Assembly (NCBI GenBank): GCA_964438205.1 | Contig: CAYTJQ010000032.1 | Location: forward strand, 1 to 38,108 | Length of the DNA: 38,108 nucleotides | Reading direction: 5' to 3' | Source: Pseudohaliea sp964438205 | GTDB taxonomy: Bacteria; Pseudomonadota; Gammaproteobacteria; Pseudomonadales; Halieaceae | Shown here: positions 30,513-37,684 of the stretch, in pieces | How positions within the stretch are numbered: position 1 is the first letter of the stretch | Layout: every line of letters starts with the position of its first letter | Position numbers and translations under genes: made by a program | Notes under the pieces: generated by a model | What the model was told of the DNA's origin: nothing | Seen by the model: the letters and a program-made list of their open reading frames with translations, nothing else | Databases searched by the model: none

Positions 30513-31402
30513 GGCTTGCCGAGGAGCTGGCCGACAGCGCCGTCGATATCGGGGTAGTGGAAGGTAAAGCCCGCCGCCTCGAGACGCTTCGGCAACACCT
30601 TCTGGCCGGCGAGCAGCAGCTCGTCGGCCACCTCGCCAAGCATCGCGCGCATCACGAAGCCCGGCACCGGCATGCCCGGCAGCGTGGTCAGCCTGCGCCG
30701 AAGCGCCGCGCAGAGTGCACGGTGCGTGATCGGCTCGGGGGCGGTGACATTCACCGGGCCGGCGACCTCCCCGTGCTCGAGGAGAAACGCAAAGGCCGCA
30801 ACCACGTCGGCCCGGTGCACCCAGCTCAGGTACTGGCGGCCGCTGCCCAGCCAGTTCGCGATGCCGAAGCGGAATGGCCGCGACAGGTCGACGAAAGCCC
30901 CGCCCTCGCGGTCGAACACCACGCCGAGGCGCGCGAGACAGACGCGGGTCCCCAGCGCCTCGGCCTCCCGTGCCGCGGCCTCCCAGTCCCGGCACAGCTC
31001 GGCGGAAAACCCCTCGCCCGCGCTGCTCTGCTCGTCGAGCGTTTCGTCACCGCGATCGCCGTAATAGCCGATAGCGCTGGCACTCACCAGGACAGCGGGC
31101 GGCTGCCCCAGGCGTCCGCACAGCTCGACCACCGCGGCGGTCGTGTCGAGGCGGCTCGCGACCATCTCGCGCTTGTAGGCCGCGGACCAGCGCTTGCCGT
31201 TCAGGGATGCGCCGGCGAGGTTGATCACCGCATCGACGGCCGCATCGTCCGCGATCTCCCCGAGGCTCTGCACGTAGCGGATACCGCCACCATCGACGTG
31301 CTTTCCCCGGGACAGCACCGTGATCTCGTGCCCATCGCCGCGCAGCCGGGGCAGCAGGGCCGAACCAATGAAACCCGTTCCGCCGGTCACTAGCACATGC
31401 AT
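30509..31402 (-). CDS. TIGR01777 family NAD(P)-dependent epimerase/oxidoreductase
   Basis: A 297-residue extended-SDR protein like E. coli YfcH. It has the nucleotide-binding TGGTGFIGSALLPRL (6-20), VDAVINLAGASLNGKRWS, the catalytic-type S-x-SAIGYYGDRGDE and the C-terminal DUF1731-like LPGMPVPGFVMRAMLGEVADELL. The reaction is unknown. The family often sits in photolyase/cryptochrome and light-regulated gene groups. AAGGAG lies ten bases before the ATG. The upstream region, shared with the divergent Sir2 gene, holds a CAGGTTTTG motif. It ends convergently with the sigma gene. Confidence 0.88.
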   Translation of the reverse strand: MHVLVTGGTGFIGSALLPRLRGDGHEITVLSRGKHVDGGGIRYVQSLGEIADDAAVDAVINLAGASLNGKRWSAAYKREMVASRLDTTAAVVELCGRLGQPPAVLVSASAIGYYGDRGDETLDEQSSAGEGFSAELCRDWEAAAREAEALGTRVCLARLGVVFDREGGAFVDLSRPFRFGIANWLGSGRQYLSWVHRADVVAAFAFLLEHGEVAGPVNVTAPEPITHRALCAALRRRLTTLPGMPVPGFVMRAMLGEVADELLLAGQKVLPKRLEAAGFTFHYPDIDGAVGQLLGKP

Positions 31403-31472
31403 CGTCGAGCCGCTCCTTTTGCACGCTGGTGCACTCTGGCCGTTTCTATCGCTCCGTCGCCCGCGGGCGGAG

Positions 31473-31481
31473 CAAAACCTG
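31473..31481 (-). promoter_or_regulatory. CAGGTTTTG motif in the SDR/Sir2 divergent region
   Basis: The minus strand reads CAGGTTTTG, identical to the first nine bases of the copy facing merR at 29067-29080. It is followed on the plus strand by the short dyad CCTG-GA-CAGG (31478-31487). It lies 71 bases from the epimerase start and 44 bases from the Sir2 start, and may be a common regulator site. Confidence 0.4.
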
Positions 31482-31512
31482 GACAGGGCGCGCGGGGGCG
31501 CGCCCCACCCCG

Positions 31513-31518
31513 TATAGT
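31513..31518 (+). promoter_or_regulatory. Putative -10 of the sir2-phr operon
   Basis: TATAGT lies 6 bases before the Sir2 ATG, with no good -35. It would give an almost leaderless message. No Shine-Dalgarno sequence precedes the ATG except GGG next to it. Confidence 0.35.
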
Positions 31519-31524
31519 AACGGG

Positions 31525-32388
31525 ATGGCCGCCACGCTACAGTCAGACCTCGACCAGCTGCTCGCGTTCCGCGCAGGAAACCCGCGCCTGCTGGTGCTGA
31601 CCGGTGCCGGCATCAGCGCCGGCTCGGGTATTCCCACCTACCGGGACGCCGAGGGGACCTGGCTGCGGGCCGCGCCGATCACCCACCAGGAGTTCCTCCG
31701 GGACCCGGCGCGGCGGCGGCGCTACTGGGGCCGCTCGACCGTGGGCTGGCCCGGCGTGCGCGATGCCCGCCCGAACGACGCCCACCGCGCCCTCGCCCGG
31801 CTGGAGCGTGCCGGCGCGGTGGCGCACCTGGTGACCCAGAACGTCGACCGCCTGCACCAGCGCGCGGGCAGCGCCCGGGTCACCGACCTGCACGGCCGCC
31901 TCGACCGCGTGGCCTGCCTGCACTGCGGCCGGCACGGCGACCGGGAGGCCCTGCAGCAGCGCCTGCTGCGCGACAATCCCTGTCTCCGCGAGGGGCGCGG
32001 CGACGCCCGCCCGGACGGCGACGCAGAGCTGCCGGACGCCGACATCGCCCGGCTGCGCGTCCCCGACTGCGACCGCTGTGGCGGCGTGCTCATGCCGGAC
32101 GTGGTGTTCTTCGGCGGCAGCATACCGGCAGCTCGCCTTACCGCCTGCCGCGAGGCGCTCGCCGCAGCCGACGCGCTGCTGGTCGTCGGCAGCTCGCTGC
32201 AGGTCTACTCGGGGTTCCGCTTCTGCCGCGATGCGGCCGCCGCGGGCAAGCCCATTGCCCTCCTCAACCCCGGGCGCACGCGCGCTGACGACCTCGCCGC
32301 GCTGCGCCTGCGCTCACCGGCGGAGGCCCTGCTGCCGGCGCTGGCCGACGCGCTCGCCCACGGCACCGCCGAAGCCGCAAGCGCATGA
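31525..32388 (+). CDS. Sir2 family NAD-dependent protein deacylase
   Basis: A 287-residue sirtuin closest in layout to the SIRT4-like class II group. It has GAGISAGSGIPTYRD (27-41) for NAD binding, TQNVDRLH (104-111), catalytic His123 in TDLHGRLD, a zinc site formed by CLHC (131-134) and CDRC (182-185), VVFFGGSIP, and VVGSSLQVYSGF. It is expected to remove acyl groups from lysines using NAD. It overlaps the photolyase start by 4 bases (ATGA), a tight coupling that ties this deacylase to DNA repair or light response. Confidence 0.93.
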   Translation: MAATLQSDLDQLLAFRAGNPRLLVLTGAGISAGSGIPTYRDAEGTWLRAAPITHQEFLRDPARRRRYWGRSTVGWPGVRDARPNDAHRALARLERAGAVAHLVTQNVDRLHQRAGSARVTDLHGRLDRVACLHCGRHGDREALQQRLLRDNPCLREGRGDARPDGDAELPDADIARLRVPDCDRCGGVLMPDVVFFGGSIPAARLTACREALAAADALLVVGSSLQVYSGFRFCRDAAAAGKPIALLNPGRTRADDLAALRLRSPAEALLPALADALAHGTAEAASA

Positions 32389-33833
32389 GTGACGCGCCGG
32401 TCATCTACTGGTACCGCCAGGACCTGCGCCTCGACGACCTGCCCGGCCTCCGCGCCGCCGCGGCCACCGGCCGGCCGGTGCTGCCGGTCTACCTGCTGGA
32501 CGACGACGCGGCCGGTGAGCGCGCGCCCGGCGCTGCCAGCCGCTGGTGGCTGCACGGCAGCCTGGCGGCGCTCGCCAGGGAAATCGCCGAGGCCGGCGGC
32601 GAGCTCTACCTGCGCAGCGGTGACACGCTCGCACTGCTGGAGGAACTCTGCGAGCGCACCGGCGCAACCGCCGTCTACTGTTCCCGCCAGTACGAACCCT
32701 GGGCCGTCGCCCTCGAGGAGCGGCTGCACGAAAGCCTCGGCGCGAAGGACATCACCGTGCGCCGCTACCCCGGCACGCTCCTGTTCGAGCCCGGCAGCGT
32801 GCTCACGAAGAGCGGCGAACCGTACAAGGTCTTCACCCCCTTCTGGCGCGCCTGCCGCGCGGCGACGCCGCCGAAGGCACCGCTCGAACGGCCGGCTGCC
32901 GTCACCTGGCAGGCCCCCCCGGATGCCGGCGATAAACTGGACGACTGGCAGCTGCGACCGAGCAGGCCGGACTGGGCTGCCGGCTGGGGCGACTACTGGG
33001 AGCCAGGCAGCGCCGGTGCCCGGCGGCGCCTGCAGCGCTTTCTCGAGGGGGCCGTGGACAACTATGCCGAGGACCGCGACCGGCCGGACCGGGACGGCAC
33101 CAGCCGACTGTCGCCGCACCTGCACGCCGGCGACATCTCGCCGCGCACGGTCTGGGAAGCGGCTCAGCGCGTCGCCGGCGGCCACGGCGCAGCCGCCAGG
33201 GCGGTCGACAAGTTTCTCGCGGAGCTTGGCTGGCGCGAGTTCTCCTACCAGCTGCTGAGCTGCTTCCCGACGCTCGGCAAAAAGAACTTCAAGCCCGACT
33301 TCGATGCCTTTCCCTGGGCCGACGACATGGACGGGCTCGCCGCCTGGCAGGCCGGGCGCACCGGCTACCCGCTGGTCGATGCCGGCATGCGCGAACTCTG
33401 GGCAACGGGCTATATGCACAACCGCGTGCGCATGGTCACCGCCTCCTTCCTGACCAAGCACCTGCGCGTGCACTGGCGGCAGGGCGAGGCCTGGTTCTGG
33501 GACACGCTGGTCGACGCCGACATGGCCAACAACTGCGCCGGCTGGCAGTGGGTCGCCGGTTCCGGCGCCGACGCGGCGCCCTATTTCCGCATCTTCAACC
33601 CGGTGGCCCAGGGCGAGAAGTTCGACCCGGACGGCACCTATGTGCGCCACTGGGTCCCGGAGCTTGCGCAGCTGCCCGACAGGTACCTGAACAGGCCCTG
33701 GGAAGCGCCGGACGCCGTGCTCGAGGCCGCGGGCGTCAAACTTGGCGAGGACTACCCGGCGCCGATCGTCGAGCACAGGGCCGCCCGCCAGGCCGCGCTC
33801 GATGCCTACGGCGAGATCACCGGCAAGAAGTAG
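32385..33833 (+). CDS. phrB: Deoxyribodipyrimidine photolyase
   Basis: A 482-residue cryptochrome/photolyase family enzyme using FAD and light to split cyclobutane pyrimidine dimers. It has the N-terminal antenna domain (IYWYRQDLRLDDLPGL) and the FAD domain with KFLAELGWREFSYQLL, MHNRVRMVTASFLTKHL and WFWDTLVDADMANNCAGWQW. After it comes GADAAPYFRIFNPVAQGEKF, matching bacterial class I CPD photolyases. A cryptochrome role cannot be excluded from sequence alone. It is the second gene of the sir2-phr operon, ending 6 bases before the convergent oxidoreductase. Confidence 0.95.
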   Translation: MSDAPVIYWYRQDLRLDDLPGLRAAAATGRPVLPVYLLDDDAAGERAPGAASRWWLHGSLAALAREIAEAGGELYLRSGDTLALLEELCERTGATAVYCSRQYEPWAVALEERLHESLGAKDITVRRYPGTLLFEPGSVLTKSGEPYKVFTPFWRACRAATPPKAPLERPAAVTWQAPPDAGDKLDDWQLRPSRPDWAAGWGDYWEPGSAGARRRLQRFLEGAVDNYAEDRDRPDRDGTSRLSPHLHAGDISPRTVWEAAQRVAGGHGAAARAVDKFLAELGWREFSYQLLSCFPTLGKKNFKPDFDAFPWADDMDGLAAWQAGRTGYPLVDAGMRELWATGYMHNRVRMVTASFLTKHLRVHWRQGEAWFWDTLVDADMANNCAGWQWVAGSGADAAPYFRIFNPVAQGEKFDPDGTYVRHWVPELAQLPDRYLNRPWEAPDAVLEAAGVKLGEDYPAPIVEHRAARQAALDAYGEITGKK

Positions 33834-33839
33834 TCCGGC

Positions 33840-35159
33840 CTACCTCCGGCGCGCTGCCAGCAGCGCCTTCTGCAGCCCCTCGATACGCCGCGAGGCGGCG
33901 AAGGGCGACAGCCCGGGCAGCGTGCGCCCCTCCTTCCCCAGCAGGTCCAGCTGTGCGTAGAACCAGTACATGGTGCCGAAGGTATCGAGGGTCCGCAGGA
34001 GCTTCGAGGCGCGCAGGAAGCGCAGCGGCCTGGGCAGCAGGCCGAGGTCCGCCTCGTAGCTCGGCAGGCTGTCTGCGCCCGCCAGCAGGCGCGCCGGACC
34101 GTCGGTCTGCACGCACAGGGGGCGGCCGAGGCCGATGAGGTCCACGCCCTCGGCCAGCGCCTGTTCCATCGCTGCCCGGGTACGAAAACCGCCGGTGACC
34201 ATCAGCGGCACCTTGACTGATTCGCGCATCGCCAGCGCAAAGTCCACGAAGTAGGCCTCCCGCGCCCGCGTCGACGCGGCCACGGCCTGCTCTTCCGCCG
34301 GCTCGAGCCCCTCGACCCCCAGGAGCCGCGGCTGCTCGTACGTGCCGCCGGAGATCTCAACGAGATCCACACCCGCCGCCTCCAGCCAGCGCGCCACCTG
34401 CAGGCTGTCCTCGAAAGCGAAGCCGCCCTTCTGGAAATCGGCACTGTTCAGCTTAACGGCCACGGCAAAGCCGGGCCCGGTAGCGGCACGCACGGCCGTG
34501 ATGCTGTCCAGCAGCAGTCGCGCCCGCTTCTCCGCCGAGCCGCCGTAGGCATCGTCGCGCCGGTTCGCCCGTGGGCTCAGGAACTCCGAGAGCAGGTAGC
34601 CATGCGCGGCGTGCACCTGCACACCGCCGAAGCCCGCCGCCTCCACCGCGGCCGCCGCGGCCGCGAAGCGCCCGGGCAGCTCGCCGATCTCGGCCTCGGT
34701 CAGCGCCACCGGCTCGCCGAACTGCCCGCCGGGAAGCCCGAGCTTGATCGCCGACGGTGCTTTCGGGTGCGGATTGACCTTCTTCATGGTCTGGCGCCCG
34801 GCGTGGCTGAGCTGTACCCAGGCCGCGTTGCCCGCGCTGGTGGCCGCCTCGGCCCACCGCGCCAGCGCGGCCTGCTGCTCTTCGCCCGGCTCGCCGTGAA
34901 GGACCACGTTCCCCGGGCGCTCGAGATGGTCCCGGTCGACGATCACATTGCCGGTGATCAGCAGCCCGGCACCGCCCTCGGCCCAGGTGCGGTAGAGCCG
35001 GCAGAGCGCGTCCGTGGCGATGCCGTCGGCCGTTGCCAGGCCCTCGGTCATGGCCGCCTTGGCCAGGCGGTTGGGCAGCGTGGCGCCGCAGGGCAGCGTG
35101 AGCGGTTCGGCCAGCCTGCTTCCGGCTGCGCTGCCGGAACGGGTCGGTGCGGTAATCAT
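33840..35159 (-). CDS. NADH:flavin oxidoreductase (old yellow enzyme-like)
   Basis: A 439-residue FMN TIM-barrel oxidoreductase of the old-yellow-enzyme superfamily. Features are LPNRLAKAAMTEGLA (28-42) for FMN, WVQLSHAGRQTMK, the active-site HAAHGYLLSEFLSPRANRR, YGGSAEKRARLLL, and VTGGFRTRAAMEQALAEGVD with IGLGRPL for the phosphate. There is no C-terminal 4Fe-4S domain, unlike dienoyl-CoA reductase. It probably reduces activated alkenes (enones); the physiological substrate is unknown. The ATG at 35159 is preferred, since GGGAG lies upstream and the longer frame runs into the intergenic region. Confidence 0.9.
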   Translation of the reverse strand: MITAPTRSGSAAGSRLAEPLTLPCGATLPNRLAKAAMTEGLATADGIATDALCRLYRTWAEGGAGLLITGNVIVDRDHLERPGNVVLHGEPGEEQQAALARWAEAATSAGNAAWVQLSHAGRQTMKKVNPHPKAPSAIKLGLPGGQFGEPVALTEAEIGELPGRFAAAAAAVEAAGFGGVQVHAAHGYLLSEFLSPRANRRDDAYGGSAEKRARLLLDSITAVRAATGPGFAVAVKLNSADFQKGGFAFEDSLQVARWLEAAGVDLVEISGGTYEQPRLLGVEGLEPAEEQAVAASTRAREAYFVDFALAMRESVKVPLMVTGGFRTRAAMEQALAEGVDLIGLGRPLCVQTDGPARLLAGADSLPSYEADLGLLPRPLRFLRASKLLRTLDTFGTMYWFYAQLDLLGKEGRTLPGLSPFAASRRIEGLQKALLAARRR

Positions 35160-35198
35160 CGGGCTCTCTCCCTTGTGTGGGCCATCATGGTAGGTGCA

Positions 35199-35227
35199 GC
35201 TGCAGGGGGTGTATACGCCGCTGCAGC
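35199..35227. promoter_or_regulatory. Inverted repeat in the divergent region of the OYE gene
   Basis: GCTGCAG (35199-35205) and CTGCAGC (35221-35227) are perfect 7-bp arms around a 15-base spacer that contains GTATAC. It lies between the divergent oxidoreductase and small membrane protein genes. It could be an operator, but chance is possible at this GC content. Confidence 0.3.
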
Positions 35228-35295
35228 GCGCTAAGCTGTCTGCCGCCATGTGCCGGAGCAGCGCCTGGCGCAGCCACGTCGGGGGGCGATGACCA

Positions 35296-35670
35296 TTGGA
35301 AGAGACAAGCACAGCGGCAGCGCGTCGCGACATGCGGGCCGGCGACTGGTTTCACGCGGCGGTCAATCTCCTGCTCGGCGCCCTGCTGGGCTCGGCCGCG
35401 ACGGGCCTGGCGCAGCTCCTGGTGGCCGGGGCCTGGGCCCTGGCCCTGATCGTGACGTTGCTCGCGGTCGCGATGTTCCTGATCGTGCTGGCCTCCGACT
35501 GGCTGCTGGACCGGCTATTCGGCATCGGCATCCGGCCGGCGCACGACGCCCAGGAGCAGCGCAAACCCCTGCTGCGCCTCCTCAGCCTGCCCGCCGGCTT
35601 CCTGCTGGGTATCGCGCTGGCATTGCTCGGCATCGACGTGACGCTGCCCTTGAGCGCGCTGCAGGGCTGA
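35296..35670 (+). CDS. Small membrane protein of unknown function
   Basis: A 124-residue protein with three hydrophobic segments (about 20-40, 45-70, 95-118), separated by a charged loop RLFGIGIRPAHDAQEQRKPLL. No family is recognised. The TTG start at 35296 has a G-run about 9 bases upstream. ATG at 35332 would remove 12 polar residues and is an equal alternative. It is divergent from the oxidoreductase gene. Membrane topology is seen; the function is not. Confidence 0.55.
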   Translation: MEETSTAAARRDMRAGDWFHAAVNLLLGALLGSAATGLAQLLVAGAWALALIVTLLAVAMFLIVLASDWLLDRLFGIGIRPAHDAQEQRKPLLRLLSLPAGFLLGIALALLGIDVTLPLSALQG

Positions 35671-35763
35671 TCGTCGCCAAGAGCGGCCGCAACACTCCGG
35701 CGACCGCGAGGACTGCGCGTTGCCGTCATGAGTCACGCCGGCCGGGCGGACAATGGCCGTCAC

Positions 35764-35792
35764 TTTACAGGCCGATGCCTATCTACTACTTT
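35764..35792 (+). promoter_or_regulatory. Putative promoter of the micro-ORF unit
   Basis: TTTACA (35764-35769) and TACTTT (35787-35792) with a 17-base spacer. The expected start site (about 35799) coincides with the first base of the leader hairpin ACACTC/GAGTGT. Confidence 0.5.
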
Positions 35793-35799
35793 CACGATT

Positions 35800-35816
35800 A
35801 CACTCGTATTGAGTGT
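35800..35816 (+). promoter_or_regulatory. Leader hairpin 1
   Basis: ACACTC-GTATT-GAGTGT has perfect 6-bp arms and a 5-base loop at the predicted 5' end of the transcript. It may be an operator or a 5' stabilising stem. Confidence 0.55.
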
Positions 35817-35830
35817 GGTTAATGCAAAGC

Positions 35831-35847
35831 CATGGCCGAGCGCCATG
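35831..35847 (+). promoter_or_regulatory. Leader hairpin 2 abutting the ribosome site
   Basis: CATGGC-CGAGC-GCCATG has perfect 6-bp arms and a 5-base loop. Its 3' arm abuts GGGGGAG (35847-35853), the ribosome site of the micro-ORF, so folding could control translation. Confidence 0.55.
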
Positions 35848-35860
35848 GGGGAGACTACCT

Positions 35861-35938
35861 ATGCCTGATATCGTCATTTGGCTCTGGATTCTTTGTGCAC
35901 CCGCCATCGTCGTTATGATGATGAGCACCGCTCGATGA
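35861..35938 (+). CDS. 25-residue membrane micropeptide
   Basis: The frame encodes MPDIVIWLWILCAPAIVVMM followed by MSTAR: one hydrophobic helix with a Trp pair and three methionines, ending in a basic residue. GGGGGAG lies seven bases before the ATG, which is unusually good. It is preceded by a promoter and two hairpins and followed by a GC-rich hairpin, so the unit looks complete on its own. No family is recognised. A regulatory membrane peptide, type I-toxin-like peptide, or leader peptide are possible; a non-coding RNA is an alternative. Confidence 0.5.
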   Translation: MPDIVIWLWILCAPAIVVMMMSTAR

Positions 35939-35944
35939 GCCCGG

Positions 35945-35980
35945 CGCGGGCCGGGGGCAGGGAAAGCCCCGGGGCCCGCG
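35945..35980 (+). terminator. GC-rich hairpin after the micro-ORF
   Basis: CGCGGGC (35945-35951) pairs with GCCCGCG (35974-35980). An inner G-rich/C-rich part extends the stem with a small bulge, around a loop including GGAAA. A T-tract is nearly absent (TTCCC), so it is a weak intrinsic terminator or transcript-end stem. Confidence 0.4.
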
Positions 35981-36004
35981 TTCCCGTGGGACGTTACCTG
36001 GAAA

Positions 36005-36595
36005 TTACTCGATGTCTGCTGCCGGGGCTGCAAGCCCGCGGTGGAGAGCGCTCGTCGGCGCGGGAACAATCTCGACACGTAGCCAAAGGCTGTCGTCGTC
36101 ACGCCGGGTGCTATACGTTCGACTGCCCTCCCCCTTTGTGCCGCCGATCGGCTGCCATAGCGGCAACCATTCTCCAGGGGTAGCGCGCACTTCGCCTTCA
36201 TAACGCAACAGGTCGTCCCCGGCTTTGCGGGCTATCGCCAGTTTCACGCGAACCTCGTCTCCCTCGCCGCTCATCGTCAAGCGCAGGCTCTCGGCGCTTG
36301 CGGGGACGCTCGCCACCGGGACCCAGCCAAGGGCCCCCACCCCGGTCGCCCGGCTCTCAGTACCCCGGCTGCGGGCCAGCGAGACCGTGGTGCCGTCGGC
36401 CGCCTGCAGAGTAACCCCCGGCGAAGCTGTGGTCAGCGTTCCGCTAACGGGCGGCTGGGAAGCCAGGGTCAGGCGGTACGTCTCCGCCACCGAGGGGATA
36501 GCGAGACCGGGGAGCAGGACCACGACGACCGCCAGGGATGCAAGTCGTCTGGCTGTGCCGGGAATTGGAGGCTCGGGTCGGAATCGAACCGGCAT
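36005..36595 (-). CDS. Predicted secreted protein of unknown function
   Basis: A 196-residue protein. A basic start is followed by a hydrophobic signal (RRLASLAVVVVLLPGLAIPSVAE, about 16-38) with a likely cleavage near SVAE. The mature part is beta-rich with no cysteines and no family recognised. The ATG (36593-36595) spans the inner edge of the 28-bp tRNA-Cys-derived repeat, so the first ten codons are antisense-like tRNA sequence and the start exists because of the integration event. An internal non-ATG start (CTG or GTG before the signal core) may have been the original. Product and export signal are visible; function is not. Confidence 0.55.
   Translation of the reverse strand: MPVRFRPEPPIPGTARRLASLAVVVVLLPGLAIPSVAETYRLTLASQPPVSGTLTTASPGVTLQAADGTTVSLARSRGTESRATGVGALGWVPVASVPASAESLRLTMSGEGDEVRVKLAIARKAGDDLLRYEGEVRATPGEWLPLWQPIGGTKGEGSRTYSTRRDDDSLWLRVEIVPAPTSALHRGLAAPAADIE
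36566..36593 (-). repeat. 28-bp direct repeat, distal att copy (tRNA-Cys 3' end)
   Basis: These 28 bases are identical to the 3' end of tRNA-Cys (T arm, acceptor 3' strand, discriminator and CCA), in the same orientation as the intact gene at 37685-37712. Identity stops sharply at both edges. It marks the far end of the integrated element. Confidence 0.9.
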
Positions 36596-36725
36596 GCCTG
36601 GTGAGCCCTGCGAAAGGTTTACCGCCATTTTGCCCCGAAATGCGTCCATGCCACCTCCACGTAGCCTGCAATGCCACTGTCTCCGCGACCTGCGGATCAC
36701 CTTCCACGATCACCCCAGGCGCGGG

Positions 36726-37095
36726 CTAATGCCGCGCAGGGCGCCCCCGGCGACGGGCCGAAACCAGGGCGTTAAACCGTTCGGTAAAGTCGGCCCGCCC
36801 CTCCCGATCCAGCCAACTGTGAATCTCGGTCATCTTCACCGGGTGCGATGACGCTACGTCGACAGCCTGCTCGAGGCACTGTTCGTCATTCCAGACAACG
36901 TAGTTGGCGAGTCGATCTTTCACACAATCTGTGGGCGACAGCAACCGCAACGTGCCTCGCGGCGTCACCCGCTCTTCAGCGCGCGCTGGGTCAAGCTCCT
37001 CGTCGCCCGCCGCCGGTCAATACGGCGTGCAAGTCGTGCTCCTTCAACGCCTCGCAGATCATCGCACCAAACTCTTCCCGGCTGATCTCAGTCAC
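36726..37095 (-). pseudogene. Disrupted nucleotidyltransferase-like protein
   Basis: The N-terminal piece starts with GTG overlapping the stop of the winged-helix gene (GTGA). It reads TEISREEFGAMICEALKEHD then LHAVLTGGG, the start of the nucleotidyltransferase fold, and stops at RRGA. The C-terminal piece, in another frame, begins near 36968 and reads LRLLSPTDCVKDRLANYVVW then NDEQCLEQAVDVASSHP, typical of the family's end. The middle, which in relatives holds the catalytic Asp pair, is gone and the frame is shifted. A gene inactivated by internal deletion is therefore likely. Confidence 0.7.
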
Positions 37096-37439
37096 AGCGC
37101 CTTGCCGCGTTTGCGTGGCCGACGCCGGTTCCTGGTGAGCCGCTCTCGGATATCCGCAGGGTACTTCTCAAGGGCCAGTTGGAAGAACGCCTGCACGTCT
37201 TTAGAAAACGGGTTACGAGGGTTGAAGGTGTACAGACGAGTCTTGCCGACCTGGCGTACCACCAGCAGGTCTTCCCGCTCCATACGGTCCAACTGCTTCT
37301 TGATCATGGACGGCGCGGTGTCGAAGGTCCGGGCGATCTCGGCCGGGTAACCCTCTCCCCTGGCAGCCAGGAACAGCAGCACGCGCTCGGCATTCGTTGA
37401 TCCGACCAGTGCTTCCAACATCTTCTTTACCTCATACAC
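37092..37439 (-). CDS. Winged-helix transcriptional regulator
   Basis: A 115-residue ArsR/MarR-like winged helix. VGSTNAERVLLFLAARGEGYPAEIARTFD, then APSMIKKQLDRMEREDLLVV (recognition helix) and GKTRLYTFNPRNPFSKDVQAFF. The tail NRRRPRKRGK is strongly basic. It overlaps the start of the broken nucleotidyltransferase, as in regulator/nucleotidyltransferase pairs that can act as toxin-antitoxin modules; that role is inference. An AT-rich promoter with a TCTATATAGA dyad lies upstream and is a candidate autoregulatory site. Confidence 0.78.
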   Translation of the reverse strand: MYEVKKMLEALVGSTNAERVLLFLAARGEGYPAEIARTFDTAPSMIKKQLDRMEREDLLVVRQVGKTRLYTFNPRNPFSKDVQAFFQLALEKYPADIRERLTRNRRRPRKRGKAL

Positions 37440-37463
37440 ACGGCATCAAATAGAACAATAAAT

Positions 37464-37491
37464 AGTCTATATAGAATACTTTGTATGTCAA
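37464..37491 (-). promoter_or_regulatory. Putative promoter and dyad of the winged-helix gene
   Basis: On the minus strand, TTGACA (37486-37491) and TAGACT (37464-37469) are spaced by 16 bases. The perfect 10-bp palindrome TCTATATAGA (37466-37475) overlaps the -10, as expected for an autorepressor site. Confidence 0.5.
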
Positions 37492-37684
37492 CAAATAACT
37501 GATCGCAGGTTGTGGCCTTCCCTAACCAGAAGACGCCCAATCCATCGTCAAGCTCGGCCAATGCGAGTAAGAAGTAGTGTTGGCGCGCGGTTTGAAATCT
37601 AACCGAATCAATGCAATTTCATACAGCTGTTTGGCTGCTGTTCTGCAGAGGCGCCCTACGGCCCCGCCACTACTAGAGGAAGGA

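Larger units (their letters stand above)
36566..37684 (-). mobile_element. 1.1-kb integrated element or remnant at tRNA-Cys
   Basis: A 1,119-bp unit between two 28-bp copies of the tRNA-Cys 3' end, the standard outcome of tyrosine-recombinase integration into a tRNA gene. Content is a winged-helix gene, a broken nucleotidyltransferase gene and an AT-rich promoter region. Codon use and base composition (lower GC around 37440-37680) differ from the flanks. No integrase is present, so it is a decayed element or a passenger mobilised in trans. Confidence 0.75.
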
